From contig JAQXNV010000002.1 of NCBI GenBank assembly GCA_029098185.1, forward strand, positions 1-51,705: 51,705 nt of DNA. Reading direction: 5' to 3'. Under the pieces are notes generated by a model. It was not told the origin of the DNA. It did no database searches and saw only the letters and a program-made list of their open reading frames with translations. Positions within the stretch are counted from its first letter, which is position 1. Every line of letters starts with the position of its first letter. The stretch comes from Oscillospiraceae bacterium. GTDB lineage: Bacteria > Bacillota > Clostridia > Oscillospirales > Acutalibacteraceae. A program made the translations under genes and the position numbers. Below, piece by piece: positions 16,760 through 25,738 of this stretch.

Positions 16760-18691
16760 TCAGGCCGTTACTGGTTCTGCCTTTTGTTCCATAGAAGCCA
16801 TGAGCTGTTCTGCCTTGTTAATATCGCTGAGCACCTCGTTCAGCGTGGTGACCAGGTTGGTCTCCAGGTGGCTCATGGTGACTTCTGCACCCGGTGCGGC
16901 ACTGGTATCCACAAATGTACGCAGGTCAGCCAGGTGATAGTTCTTCTCCTTCAGCCGGTGATTGATCATGCTCATCCGGTTGATCCACTCTTCCTCCGCC
17001 AGCAGGAAGGCTGTGATCTGCTCATTCTGGGCATAGCGGTTGGTGTTCTTTATCCGCTGGTTCGCCCGGCGTTTTTCCATCAGGATGCCGTGTACCGTAT
17101 CGTAATCACAGTCGCCCGTATTGAGCACGCCCCGGAGCTTGTCGTTGATGGCCAGAGAAGCCTTGACCTGCTTCGACAGCGTTTTGGGGATGGTGTTGGG
17201 GAAGATCAGCGTATCGACGAGCTGCAGGATGATGCAGGCTGCGGCGATGTATCCCAGCCGGTACAGAGACAGCGAATACACCTGCGTCGGATCAGACAGC
17301 ACCATCAGCACCACAGACATCATGGTACCCATCATGGTAGAGAAGTCGAAGTCGGTGAACATATCGCCGATGAAGCACAACACCACGGTGATCGCCAGGT
17401 GGACCCACAGGTTCTGGGTGATGGAGAAGGCGATGAGCAGGATGACAACGGCATAGATCGTGTTGATGATCCGGTTCTTGCCGCCCTTGTTGCCCAGTTC
17501 AATGTAAGGCTGTGCGGTGATGCCAACGTATAGCGGCCACATATAGGCCATTGGGATCTGGAAAATCGAGGTGATGCACACGCCGATGGCTGCCAGGATA
17601 GATACCTTTAAGGCAAAGATCACGTTGTAAACGTTGATGGTACTGCGTACCCAGTCGCCAAAGGTACGTTTGGTCTCTTCCTTATCCACATGGTACACTT
17701 CGCCCTGGATAAAGTCGTCCATTTCCATGCGCACTGCATCCAGCACTTCTTCGTGATCCAGGTTTGGATTCATGTGGCTGTACAGTTCATCAAATTGTCT
17801 GGAGATCTCTTCTTCGCTGATCTCGTCGTTTTCAAACTTTTGGATGGACTGCAGCATATTGTCCAGCAGATGATACATATCATCGGTCATGGTCTTGCCG
17901 CCCTGGATATAGTTATCGGTGACGGTCTTATTGATCCGCTTTAAAATGGTCAGTGTGCGCATCATATCGTGGCCGGCCTGCCAGTGAGACAGCACAGACA
18001 TCTTGGTGCCCATGGCGCTCTCGATGCCGCTGACGGTCTTTTCGATGATGACGCTGCGCTTCATCAGCTCTGCCTTGTCCTCGTCGTTATAAACGGCCAG
18101 ACATTGTGTTTTCATGTTCTCGATGGCGCCGGTCAGTGTCTCACCGATCTTCTTGCGGAATTTGTTTTTGTGCAGCAGCATATTGATGCCCATAGCCAGC
18201 AGCGCTGCGCCAGCGTAGATGGACGCCCGGATCAGCACATCCCAGCCATAGACCGGATAGTACAGCAGCATGGAAAAGCTGAGCAGTACGGGCATATAGG
18301 TATTACTGCGGGATTCTGAAGTGAACATATAGATGGCCGCAAAGAAGGTCACCAGTGTCACGGCTGTCATCATGATGATATAGCCGATAGTCCCGGGACT
18401 AAAGAACGCATAGCCTAAAAAGGCCATGCCCACAATGCCCACGTTGGTGACCACCATGGTCAGCGTATTCTTCAGCGGTTCCAGGGTATAGTCATTGCCC
18501 AGCGTCATCAAAACGCCCAGCAGCGCCATACCGATGGCTACGCCGTTGCCACGGCCAAAAAACATGGAGGCCACCATAATGACGGCCATCAGAACGGCCA
18601 TGAAGAGTACCGCTGTGAAAAACTCCTTCCGGATCCGGAACTTGAAATGAAACAGCTTCTTTTTTTCTTTTTGTTCTGTTTGCTCGCTCAA
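16760..18691 (-). CDS. FUSC-family membrane protein, copy 1
   Basis: 643 residues in the FUSC (fusaric acid resistance / aromatic acid exporter) layout. An N-terminal membrane block of about six helices spans roughly residues 25-170. A soluble helical middle follows (about 175-365, with MSVLSHWQAGHDMMRTLTILKR), then a second membrane block (about 370-510, with FALKVSILAAIGVC and PLYVGITAQPYIELG), and a cytoplasmic helical tail. The start is a TTG at 18691 that overlaps the TGA stop of the MarR gene (TTGA), with GGAGGAG upstream; no ATG fits. Probably an efflux component controlled by the adjacent MarR protein; the substrate is unknown. A paralogue of the same length lies at 19436-21367. Confidence 0.85.
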   Translation of the reverse strand: MSEQTEQKEKKKLFHFKFRIRKEFFTAVLFMAVLMAVIMVASMFFGRGNGVAIGMALLGVLMTLGNDYTLEPLKNTLTMVVTNVGIVGMAFLGYAFFSPGTIGYIIMMTAVTLVTFFAAIYMFTSESRSNTYMPVLLSFSMLLYYPVYGWDVLIRASIYAGAALLAMGINMLLHKNKFRKKIGETLTGAIENMKTQCLAVYNDEDKAELMKRSVIIEKTVSGIESAMGTKMSVLSHWQAGHDMMRTLTILKRINKTVTDNYIQGGKTMTDDMYHLLDNMLQSIQKFENDEISEEEISRQFDELYSHMNPNLDHEEVLDAVRMEMDDFIQGEVYHVDKEETKRTFGDWVRSTINVYNVIFALKVSILAAIGVCITSIFQIPMAYMWPLYVGITAQPYIELGNKGGKNRIINTIYAVVILLIAFSITQNLWVHLAITVVLCFIGDMFTDFDFSTMMGTMMSVVLMVLSDPTQVYSLSLYRLGYIAAACIILQLVDTLIFPNTIPKTLSKQVKASLAINDKLRGVLNTGDCDYDTVHGILMEKRRANQRIKNTNRYAQNEQITAFLLAEEEWINRMSMINHRLKEKNYHLADLRTFVDTSAAPGAEVTMSHLETNLVTTLNEVLSDINKAEQLMASMEQKAEPVTA

Positions 18692-19170
18692 GATAACTCC
18701 TCCTTTTTTGCATATAGATCCCGGCTAACTTCCTGCATCACGTCGGCGCACCGGCGGGCCAGCCCCACAAAGGTTTCCATATTCTCCTTGCCCATCCGTT
18801 CGGTGACCAGTTGGGCAAATTGAAACGTCTTTTGCTGAGCGGCCTGTGCCAATTTTGCACCGCTGTCTGTCGCGACCACAAGGGTATTCCGTCGATTCTG
18901 CGGGTCGGTGATCCGCTGGCAGTACCCTTTCTGCTCCAGCGTCCGCAGCATTTTGGAAACGGCCTGCGGCGACAGCTGCAATTCCTCTACCAACGCTCCC
19001 ACACGCACCGGCGCATTTTCTGTACCGTCCTGCTCCCGCAGATGCAATATCGCAAAAAGCGTATAAAATTCCGCAGCAGAAAGCGACTGGTAAACGTTGT
19101 TAAAGTTGCTTTTTCGGAGTTTCCGCAGCGTGAACAAAAACGCAAACTCCAAAGTTTCCGGATCGCACAT
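18688..19170 (-). CDS. MarR-family regulator, copy 1
   Basis: 160 residues from the ATG at 19170, chosen because GGAGAGG stands about 9 nt upstream, as in copy 2; an in-frame ATG six codons earlier overlaps that Shine-Dalgarno. The winged helix-turn-helix is LVEELQLSPQAVSKMLRTLEQKGYCQRITDPQNRRNTLV, in which the wing's D-x-R-R signature is changed to DPQNRR. It overlaps the following FUSC gene by the TTGA junction, so it most likely represses its own operon and responds to an exported compound. Confidence 0.88.
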   Translation of the reverse strand: MCDPETLEFAFLFTLRKLRKSNFNNVYQSLSAAEFYTLFAILHLREQDGTENAPVRVGALVEELQLSPQAVSKMLRTLEQKGYCQRITDPQNRRNTLVVATDSGAKLAQAAQQKTFQFAQLVTERMGKENMETFVGLARRCADVMQEVSRDLYAKKEELS

Positions 19171-19201
19171 CGTGAATCGCCTCTCCATATCGTGAGATAA
19201 A

Positions 19202-19285
19202 GTTAATAGTTAACCTGGTTGATATTTACTATCATATCATAGCCGCTGCAGGAAGTCAATGACAAATTTGTGAACATTTTCTTTT
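19202..19285 (-). promoter_or_regulatory. Promoter/operator of MarR-FUSC cassette 1
   Basis: TTGACT (19259-19254), 17 bp, TATGAT (19236-19231) on the minus strand. GTTAATAGTTAACC at 19202-19215 lies just downstream of the -10 box; its inverted partner at 19217-19230 is degenerate (about 8 of 14). ACAAATTTGT (19262-19271) is a perfect palindrome just upstream of -35. Bases 19231-19285 are identical to 21896-21950. Confidence 0.8.
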
Positions 19286-19348
19286 TGCATTTGCTAACCG
19301 AACCAGATCGTTTCATCGGCGCTAACGCTCTCTAGAAAATGCACAATG

Positions 19349-19381
19349 AAAAAAAGAACACCCCGAGAGGTGTCCTTTTTT
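19349..19381. terminator. Terminator of FUSC copy 2
   Basis: A GAACACC / GGTGTCC stem with a 6-nt loop, flanked by A- and T-runs on both sides. Confidence 0.8.
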
Positions 19382-19435
19382 GGCTATGCTAAAAGTTCAA
19401 GAAAAGGGTCAATAAGCGAGTTTATACGAATGTCG

Positions 19436-21367
19436 TTAAGCAGCTGCTTTCGCTCGTTTTTCTTTCTCTGAAGCGACAAGCTGCTCTGTTTTGTTAATAT
19501 CGCTGAGCACTTCGTTCAGAGTAATAACAAGGTTTGTTTCCAAGTGACTCATGGTGATCTCCGTGCCCGATGCGGCACCGGTATCCACAAAAGCGCGGAG
19601 ATCGCCCAGATGATAATTTTTCTCTTTCAGGCGATGGTTGATCATACTCAACTGGTTGATCCATTCCTCTTCCGCCAGCAGAAATGCGTCGATCTGCTCT
19701 TTCTTTGCGTATCGATTGGTGTTTTTGATCTTCTGATTGGCACGGCGTTTATCCATTAAAATACGGTGAATGGTTTCATAGCCGCAATCCTCTGTCTGCA
19801 AGGCCAGGCGCAGTCTGTCGTTGATGGCCATGGTTGCCTCCACCTGCTTCGACACCGTTTTGGGGATGGAGTTGGGGAAGATCAACATATCGACAAGCTG
19901 CATCAAAATACAGGCGGCAGCGATATAAGCAACGCGGTAGAAGGTAACGGAATAAAGCTGATCCGGCTGCATAATCACGTTGAGGACCACTGCGATCATG
20001 GTACCCATCATTGTGGTGAAGTTGAAGTCCACAAACATATCTCCAATGAGACACAGGACAACCAGGATGGCTAGATGGACCCAAAGATTTTGTGTAATGG
20101 AAAAAGCGATGAGGATAATCACCACTGCGTAAAAGGTGTTGATGATCCGGTTTTTGATGTTTTTACTGCCCAGTTCAATGTAAGGTTGCGCAGTGATGGC
20201 AATGTAAAGTGGGAACATATATGGCGTAGACAGGTTAAAAATAGAGGTAACACAAACACCTGCCGCCGCCAGCAGCGATACTTTCAGGGCAAAAATGACA
20301 TTGTAGACATTGATCTTTCCCTGAAGCCAATCGCCAAAGGAACGTTTTGATTCCTCCTTATCGGCATGATATACCTCGCCCTGGAGAAAGTCATCCATTT
20401 CCAGGCGAACTGCGTCAAGGATCTCCTCATGATCCAGATGGGGATTCATCTGGCTGTAGAGCGTATCGAATTGCTTGGAGATTTCGCTTTCGCTGATCTC
20501 GTCGTTTTCAAACTTTTCGATAGACTGGAGCATTTCCTCCAGCAGGCGGCGCATTTCTTCCGTCATGGCCTTGTCTGCGTCAATGTAGTTGTCAGTGATC
20601 GTTTTGTTGACCCGCTTCAAAATGGTCAGTGTCCGCATCATATCGTGGCCGGCCTGCCAGTGAGACAACACGGACATCTTGGTGCCCATGGCGCTCTCGA
20701 TACCGGTAATGGTCTTGGCGATCACGATGCTCCGTTCTTTCAGCGCAGATTTGTCCTCACCGCTATAAATGGCTTCACACTGGGTTTTCAGGTTGTCGAT
20801 GGCGCCCGTGAGAGAAGCACGGATCTTCTTGCGGAATTTGTTTTTGTGCAGCAGCATATTGATGCCCATAGCCAGCAGTGCTGCGCCGCCATAAATAGCC
20901 ACCCGGATCAACAGCTCCCAGCCATAGACCGGATAATACATCATCATCGTAAAGCCCAGCAATACCGGCATATAGGTATTGCTCCGCTCCTCTGAGGTAA
21001 ACAGGTAAATAGCGGCAAAGAAGGTCACCAATGTCACCGCTGTCATCATGATCGTGTACCCAATGGTACCGGGATCAAAGAACGCATAGCCCAAAAAGGC
21101 CATGAGCACGATGCCGATATTGGTGATCACCATGGTCAGCGTGTTCTTCACCGGTTCCAGCGTGTAATCGTTGGACAGCGACATGAGGATACTCATGACG
21201 GCCATGCCCAGGGCCATACCGTTGGACATACCAAAAGGAATGGAAGCCAGCAGAATGACGCCCATAAAGATAGCCATAAACAGGATGGCCGTGAAAAAGT
21301 CCTTCCGGATCCGGAATTGGAAGTGGATCAACTTCTTCTTTTCGGTTTGTTCTGTTTGCTCGCTCAA
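19436..21367 (-). CDS. FUSC-family membrane protein, copy 2
   Basis: 643 residues from a TTG at 21367, exactly the length of copy 1 and using the same TTGA overlap with its MarR gene. The longer open frame to 21433 is discarded because it runs antiparallel to nothing known and the start matches copy 1. By eye about three quarters of residues agree with copy 1 throughout, including the soluble segment KMSVLSHWQAGHDMMRTLTI. Differences cluster in the first helices and the last 15 residues (here lysine/alanine-rich). Membrane layout and likely efflux role are as for copy 1; divergent substrates are possible. Confidence 0.85.
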   Translation of the reverse strand: MSEQTEQTEKKKLIHFQFRIRKDFFTAILFMAIFMGVILLASIPFGMSNGMALGMAVMSILMSLSNDYTLEPVKNTLTMVITNIGIVLMAFLGYAFFDPGTIGYTIMMTAVTLVTFFAAIYLFTSEERSNTYMPVLLGFTMMMYYPVYGWELLIRVAIYGGAALLAMGINMLLHKNKFRKKIRASLTGAIDNLKTQCEAIYSGEDKSALKERSIVIAKTITGIESAMGTKMSVLSHWQAGHDMMRTLTILKRVNKTITDNYIDADKAMTEEMRRLLEEMLQSIEKFENDEISESEISKQFDTLYSQMNPHLDHEEILDAVRLEMDDFLQGEVYHADKEESKRSFGDWLQGKINVYNVIFALKVSLLAAAGVCVTSIFNLSTPYMFPLYIAITAQPYIELGSKNIKNRIINTFYAVVIILIAFSITQNLWVHLAILVVLCLIGDMFVDFNFTTMMGTMIAVVLNVIMQPDQLYSVTFYRVAYIAAACILMQLVDMLIFPNSIPKTVSKQVEATMAINDRLRLALQTEDCGYETIHRILMDKRRANQKIKNTNRYAKKEQIDAFLLAEEEWINQLSMINHRLKEKNYHLGDLRAFVDTGAASGTEITMSHLETNLVITLNEVLSDINKTEQLVASEKEKRAKAAA

Positions 21368-21837
21368 GATAATTCCTCCTTTTTTGCAAATTGTTCGCGG
21401 CTGATGTCCTGCATGGCATCGGCGCACTGGCACGCCAGCGTGACGAATGATTCCATATTTTCCCTGCCCATCCGCTCGGTGACCTGACGGGCAAAGTGAA
21501 AGATACGATCTTTTGCCTCTTTGGCCAATACTTCACCGTTTTCCGTCACAAAGATCAATGTGGTACGGCGATCCCGGGGATCGGCAATGCGTTGACAATA
21601 TCCTTTTCGTTCCAATGTCCGCAGCATTTTTGACACCGCCTGGGAAGAAAGACGCAATTCCTCTACCACGGCGGACATTCTAACGCTGGGAGCCCCTTCT
21701 TCCCGCAGCCGCAGAATCGCAAACAGTGTATAAAATTCTGCGGCAGACAGAGATGGATAGATCCCGTTGAGCTGATTATTTCGGAATCTGCGCAGGGTCA
21801 GCAGAAACGTTTCCTCCAGACAGCCTTGATTGCGCAT
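21364..21837 (-). CDS. MarR-family regulator, copy 2
   Basis: 157 residues. Winged HTH VVEELRLSSQAVSKMLRTLERKGYCQRIADPRDRRTTLI, with a normal DPRDRR wing. AGAGGCGATCCTT precedes the ATG. Clearly homologous to the regulator at 18688 but less conserved than their promoters. It is followed by FUSC copy 2 through a TTGA overlap. Confidence 0.88.
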   Translation of the reverse strand: MRNQGCLEETFLLTLRRFRNNQLNGIYPSLSAAEFYTLFAILRLREEGAPSVRMSAVVEELRLSSQAVSKMLRTLERKGYCQRIADPRDRRTTLIFVTENGEVLAKEAKDRIFHFARQVTERMGRENMESFVTLACQCADAMQDISREQFAKKEELS

Positions 21838-21866
21838 AAGGATCGCCTCTTCCTAATTTTATATAA

Positions 21867-21950
21867 GTTAATAGTTAACCTGGCTAACTGTTAACATCAT
21901 ATCATAGCCGCTGCAGGAAGTCAATGACAAATTTGTGAACATTTTCTTTT
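21867..21950 (-). promoter_or_regulatory. Promoter/operator of MarR-FUSC cassette 2
   Basis: TTGACT (21924-21919), 17 bp, TATGAT (21901-21896) on the minus strand. Over the start site is an inverted repeat GTTAATAGTTAACC (21867-21880), one base, GGCTAACTGTTAAC (21882-21895), with 12 of 14 positions paired: a good MarR-dimer operator. The ACAAATTTGT palindrome recurs at 21927-21936. Confidence 0.82.
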
Positions 21951-22045
21951 CTCCCCGCTTTCCAAAAATGTCGGCCATTTGAACTATTTTCGGGGCTGTT
22001 CCGTAAACGGGCAAAACGGTGTGCTGCGCCGATTTTCCCCTCATC

Positions 22046-22088
22046 AAAAACATCCCACACGCTGACGATCTTGTCAGAATGTGGGATG
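22046..22088 (-). terminator. Terminator of the MATE gene
   Basis: On the minus strand CATCCCACA and TGTGGGATG enclose a CTGAC/GTCAG inner stem, followed by TTTTTG. Confidence 0.8.
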
Positions 22089-22112
22089 GTGTTATGGGGA
22101 AAACCCAGGCCG

Positions 22113-23480
22113 TTACGCCTCGGCTTTTTCCGGTGTTTCCGGGTGATGATGGGGATGTTCTTTTTTCCAGATGACAAAGAACATGATGGCCGACATGATC
22201 ACGCTGACAATATCGGCGATAGGCTGGGCAAAGACGATACCGTCACAGCCAAAGAGGGCATTGGCCGCAAAGATGACGGGAATAAACACGAAGCCCTGCC
22301 GAGAAATGGACAGCACCATTGCGGGGATCGACTTGCCCATGCCCTGGAACGCATTGGTGAGCAGGAACAGCAAGCCCAAAAACGGCACCGACAGCATGAT
22401 ATATTTCAAATAGCGGGAACCCAGCTCCACGATCTCCGGCTTCGACATGATGAGGCTGACGAAATAATCGCTGCCGAAGAAGATGACAATGGTGAACAAA
22501 ATGGCCACGATGGTGGCGACGACGCCGGTAAACTTCATCACACTGCTGAGGCGTTTCCGGTTGTTGGCCGAATAGTTGTAGCCGATGAGGGGCTGCACGC
22601 CCTGACACAGACCGATGAGGATAAAGACCGGGAACATATTGACCTTCAGGATGACGCCGATGGAGGAAAGCTCTACGGCGCCGTAGCCGGCGGCCAGGTT
22701 GTTCTGGATGATGTTGGAAATACACATGAGCATCGAGTTGAGCGATGCCGGGATGCCGATCATCAGGATGTTCTTCAGCTCATGGCTGTCGGGGATCATG
22801 TACTTCGGCGAAATGGTCAGGTGCTTGCTCCGGAAGAGCAGATACCACAGGTAGAACAGCACGGCGAACACGTTGCCGAGAACGGTTGCGATGGCTGCGC
22901 CCACGACGCCCATGTGCATGGCAAAAATCATGATGGGGTCCAGCACGATATTGAGCACACCGCCGATGGTCATACCGATCATGGAGATACCGGAAGCGCC
23001 CTCCGCCCGGACGATCTGACCGAGAGAGAAGCTGAGCATGACGATAGGCGAGCCCAGCAGCACCCAGAAGCTGTAATCATAGGCATATCCCATGGTGGTG
23101 CCCTGCTTTGCGCCCAACAGCGTCAGGATAGGCTCCATAAAGAGGAGACCCGCGCCGGTGCAGATAAGGCCCAGGGCGATACAGGCATAAAAGCTAAAGG
23201 ACGACGTCTTTTTGACCCGCTTGTAATCCTTTACCCCCAGCAGACGGGAAATATAGGAGCCGCCGCCGATGCCAAAAATACTGGCCAGCGCCATCAAAAA
23301 CGTAAAGAACGGCATAGCCAGGGTGACTGCCGCCATTTGGTTTTCGTCGTTGAGCCAGCCGATATAAACGGTGTCCGCCATGTTGTAAATGATCTGGACC
23401 AACATACCCAACACCGTAGGCAGTGCCAGCTTTGCAACGGCTTTTGGCACGGACATGGTTTCAAATACATCTGTTTTCAT
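22113..23480 (-). CDS. MATE-family multidrug/cation antiporter
   Basis: 455 residues, twelve predicted membrane segments. The N-terminus MKTDVFETMSVPKAVAKLALPTVLGMLVQIIYNMADTVYIG is typical of the clostridial MATE branch: a helix start, then P-T-x-x-x-x-L-V-x-x-x-Y-N-x-x-D. GGGSYISRLLG in the first half and QGVQPLIGYNYSANN in the second are repeat-half motifs. CAGGAGG with 6-7-nt spacing fixes the ATG at 23480; the longer frame crosses the leader. It probably exports cationic compounds by Na+ or H+ exchange. It is a single gene with its own strong promoter and terminator. Confidence 0.9.
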   Translation of the reverse strand: MKTDVFETMSVPKAVAKLALPTVLGMLVQIIYNMADTVYIGWLNDENQMAAVTLAMPFFTFLMALASIFGIGGGSYISRLLGVKDYKRVKKTSSFSFYACIALGLICTGAGLLFMEPILTLLGAKQGTTMGYAYDYSFWVLLGSPIVMLSFSLGQIVRAEGASGISMIGMTIGGVLNIVLDPIMIFAMHMGVVGAAIATVLGNVFAVLFYLWYLLFRSKHLTISPKYMIPDSHELKNILMIGIPASLNSMLMCISNIIQNNLAAGYGAVELSSIGVILKVNMFPVFILIGLCQGVQPLIGYNYSANNRKRLSSVMKFTGVVATIVAILFTIVIFFGSDYFVSLIMSKPEIVELGSRYLKYIMLSVPFLGLLFLLTNAFQGMGKSIPAMVLSISRQGFVFIPVIFAANALFGCDGIVFAQPIADIVSVIMSAIMFFVIWKKEHPHHHPETPEKAEA

Positions 23481-23601
23481 GCAAGACCTCCTGTTCGTTT
23501 GGCGAGTCCTTTGTTTTTGGACAAAGGAAAAGCAGTGGTTCGCCCCACTGCATTGTTCTCGCGTCAAATTCCTTTTCTCAAACTAATTTCAGTTCTTAAC
23601 T

Positions 23602-23630
23602 ATTATACTCCTCCCCGGATGGAAAGTCAA
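23602..23630 (-). promoter_or_regulatory. Promoter of the MATE gene
   Basis: TTGACT (23630-23625), 17 bp, TATAAT (23607-23602) on the minus strand. Confidence 0.85.
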
Positions 23631-23658
23631 CGGACCCGCACAAGTTCAGCGTTTCCAC

Positions 23659-23695
23659 AAAAAAATTGCGTATGGCCATCAAAACCATACGCAAT
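23659..23695 (-). terminator. Terminator of the Mrp-like operon
   Basis: Perfect 11-bp stem ATTGCGTATGG/CCATACGCAAT on the minus strand followed by seven T. It marks the 3' end of the ten-gene operon. Confidence 0.9.
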
Positions 23696-23720
23696 CCTAT
23701 ACAAGGGATCCCCTCACCCC

Positions 23721-25727
23721 TCAGAACCGCACGATGATCGTTGCGATAATCAGGAACGCCAGGGCGAAGATCACGCCTCCGCCAAACAGCAGTAAGCTGA
23801 AGGACAAGCCTTTGTTGAGGGTCTTTTCCTTTGTTTTTCCTTTGTAAATACCAAAGTCCTCTTCCAGCGGAGCCACAAAACGGGCAGGTCGCTTGTAGAA
23901 CAAGATCTTCTTGAAGAAGGCCACGATCCAGTCGACCAGCGAACCGGCGATCCGGGCGACAAAAGCGCCGCAGAATGGCAGGACGGTCAGCAGAGCTGGA
24001 CGATAGACCTTATCCTCCAGGTTGAGCCACTTGGGCCATACGTCAATGTAGACCCGCTGGCCCTGTTCGTTCTTCTTCATCAGGCAGCCCCGGACAAAGA
24101 GGAAGTATACGATGACGCCGATGGCCAGGGAGACGCCGGCGCCTTTCAGGTTGGCCAGGGAGAAGTAGTTCACCGCGTGTTCTATGCCGTGGCTGTTGGC
24201 AAAGTGGTCGCCCATAGCGCCGATGGGGTCCATCAGCAGGTTGGGCAGGCAGCCAAAGACAGGCAGTGCGGCGACCAGGATCAGCAGTGCGGCGATGACC
24301 GGAACCGAAGCGAACTTCTTTTTCTTGTCCATTTCCGCCTGTCTCTGGGGATCTGTATTTTTCTCCACAAAGACAGCCACAAAGATCTTGGTCATGTAAG
24401 CTAAGGTCAGACCGCCGGCAAAGAGGAACAGTGCCTCGACGATCTTAAAGAACACAGCCAGACCAGACATCTCAGGCATCATGGCCAGATATTCCACCAT
24501 GCTTTCGTGGATGAGCGTCTTGCTGACATAGCCGTTAAACAGCGGCACGCCGGCGACGCCCAGCATGGGGATGACCGTGATGATGGCCAGCAGCGGTTTT
24601 CTGCGGCCGAAACCGCGGATCTTGTTCAGGTCGAACTCCTTCATGCAGGTGAAGATGATGCCTGCTACCATGAACAGCGGCAGCTTGATCATGGAGTGGT
24701 TCAGCAGATGCAGGAAGGAACCCTGCACCGCAATGGCGTTGTGCTCGCCCAAAATGGCCTGCATGGCGATACCCACCAGGATGAAGCCCACCTGTGACAT
24801 GGACGAACAAGCCAGGGTGCGCTTAAAGTTGGTGGAGAATACCGCCAGCACTGCGCCGATCACCATGGTCAGCACGGCCAGTACCAGGAGGATCATGCCC
24901 CAGGTAAAGTCGTGGAGGAACACGTTTGCGGTAATAACGAGGATGCCGAAGATACCGCACTTACTGAGGATGGCAGACAGCAGCGCTGTTGCCGGCGCCG
25001 GGGCAGCCACATAGGACTGGGGCAGCCAGGTGTGCAGCGGGACCATGCCCGCCTTTACGCCGAAGCCGAACAGTACCAGCAGGCCAGCCACCAGCAGATA
25101 ACCGTAGTTTGGCGCAGCAGAAGCGGCGTTGACCAGTTGATCCATTTCCAGGGTGCCCAGGATATTGTGGAGCATAAAGAGGCCCATCAACGTCATCAGG
25201 CCGCCCAGCACGGCGAAGGCCAGGTAGCTGTTGGCCGCTTTGGTGTGGAACTCGTCCTCGCCGCCGCTGGCCACCATGACATAAGAGGTAAAGGACATGA
25301 TCTCAAAGAAGATGAATGTCGTATACAGGTTTGCCGAGAGGAAGATGCCCATGGTAGCGCCATAGGTCATCAGCAGGAATAGATAGTACCGGTTCCGATT
25401 GTGCATCCCCTCGAAATATTCCCGGGATTGGAGCGTGGTGGCGAACCAGATAATACCGGTGAGCACCGCCATGACCATCCGGAAGCTGTCCGCCCGGAAG
25501 TGGAGGCCAAAGTTGGCAAACCACTGGAGCGTAAAATCACTGTGACCGGAGGTTCCGCCGGTAAAGCACAGGCCGATGGCCATACACAGCTCGGCAGCCG
25601 TTGCGGCCAACGCGAAAAAGTCTCTTCCTGTTTTAGAGAACCGCCCGATGATGTAGGACACGATGCCTGCCACAAAGGGGAACGCTACTAAAATCAGTAA
25701 CAAAAAATTGCCTTCCAGAATAATCAC
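23721..25727 (-). CDS. Proton-conducting antiporter-like membrane subunit (NuoL/HyfB-like), fourth copy in the operon
   Basis: 668 residues, longer than the three siblings upstream because of an extra C-terminal membrane and soluble region. Channel residues of the family are in place: Glu142 in the fifth helix (FIFFEIMSF), Lys225 (GFGVKAGMVPLHTWLP), Lys256 (AILSKCGIFG) and Lys403 (FNGYVSKTLIH). It is probably the ND5/MrpA-like end subunit of the complex, though placed last in the operon. The GTG at 25727 overlaps the Shine-Dalgarno AGGAGG itself, so translation more likely begins at the CTG (25718) or ATT (25721) downstream; no ATG is available. It follows the previous gene by 11 bp. Confidence 0.85.
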   Translation of the reverse strand: MIILEGNFLLLILVAFPFVAGIVSYIIGRFSKTGRDFFALAATAAELCMAIGLCFTGGTSGHSDFTLQWFANFGLHFRADSFRMVMAVLTGIIWFATTLQSREYFEGMHNRNRYYLFLLMTYGATMGIFLSANLYTTFIFFEIMSFTSYVMVASGGEDEFHTKAANSYLAFAVLGGLMTLMGLFMLHNILGTLEMDQLVNAASAAPNYGYLLVAGLLVLFGFGVKAGMVPLHTWLPQSYVAAPAPATALLSAILSKCGIFGILVITANVFLHDFTWGMILLVLAVLTMVIGAVLAVFSTNFKRTLACSSMSQVGFILVGIAMQAILGEHNAIAVQGSFLHLLNHSMIKLPLFMVAGIIFTCMKEFDLNKIRGFGRRKPLLAIITVIPMLGVAGVPLFNGYVSKTLIHESMVEYLAMMPEMSGLAVFFKIVEALFLFAGGLTLAYMTKIFVAVFVEKNTDPQRQAEMDKKKKFASVPVIAALLILVAALPVFGCLPNLLMDPIGAMGDHFANSHGIEHAVNYFSLANLKGAGVSLAIGVIVYFLFVRGCLMKKNEQGQRVYIDVWPKWLNLEDKVYRPALLTVLPFCGAFVARIAGSLVDWIVAFFKKILFYKRPARFVAPLEEDFGIYKGKTKEKTLNKGLSFSLLLFGGGVIFALAFLIIATIIVRF

Positions 25728-25738
25728 CTCCTAACCGG

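Noticed and set aside
22071-23795. 574-codon frame antisense to the MATE gene
   Set aside because: Composition is His/Gln/Asp-rich with no family likeness; the minus strand encodes a clear MATE protein with promoter and terminator.
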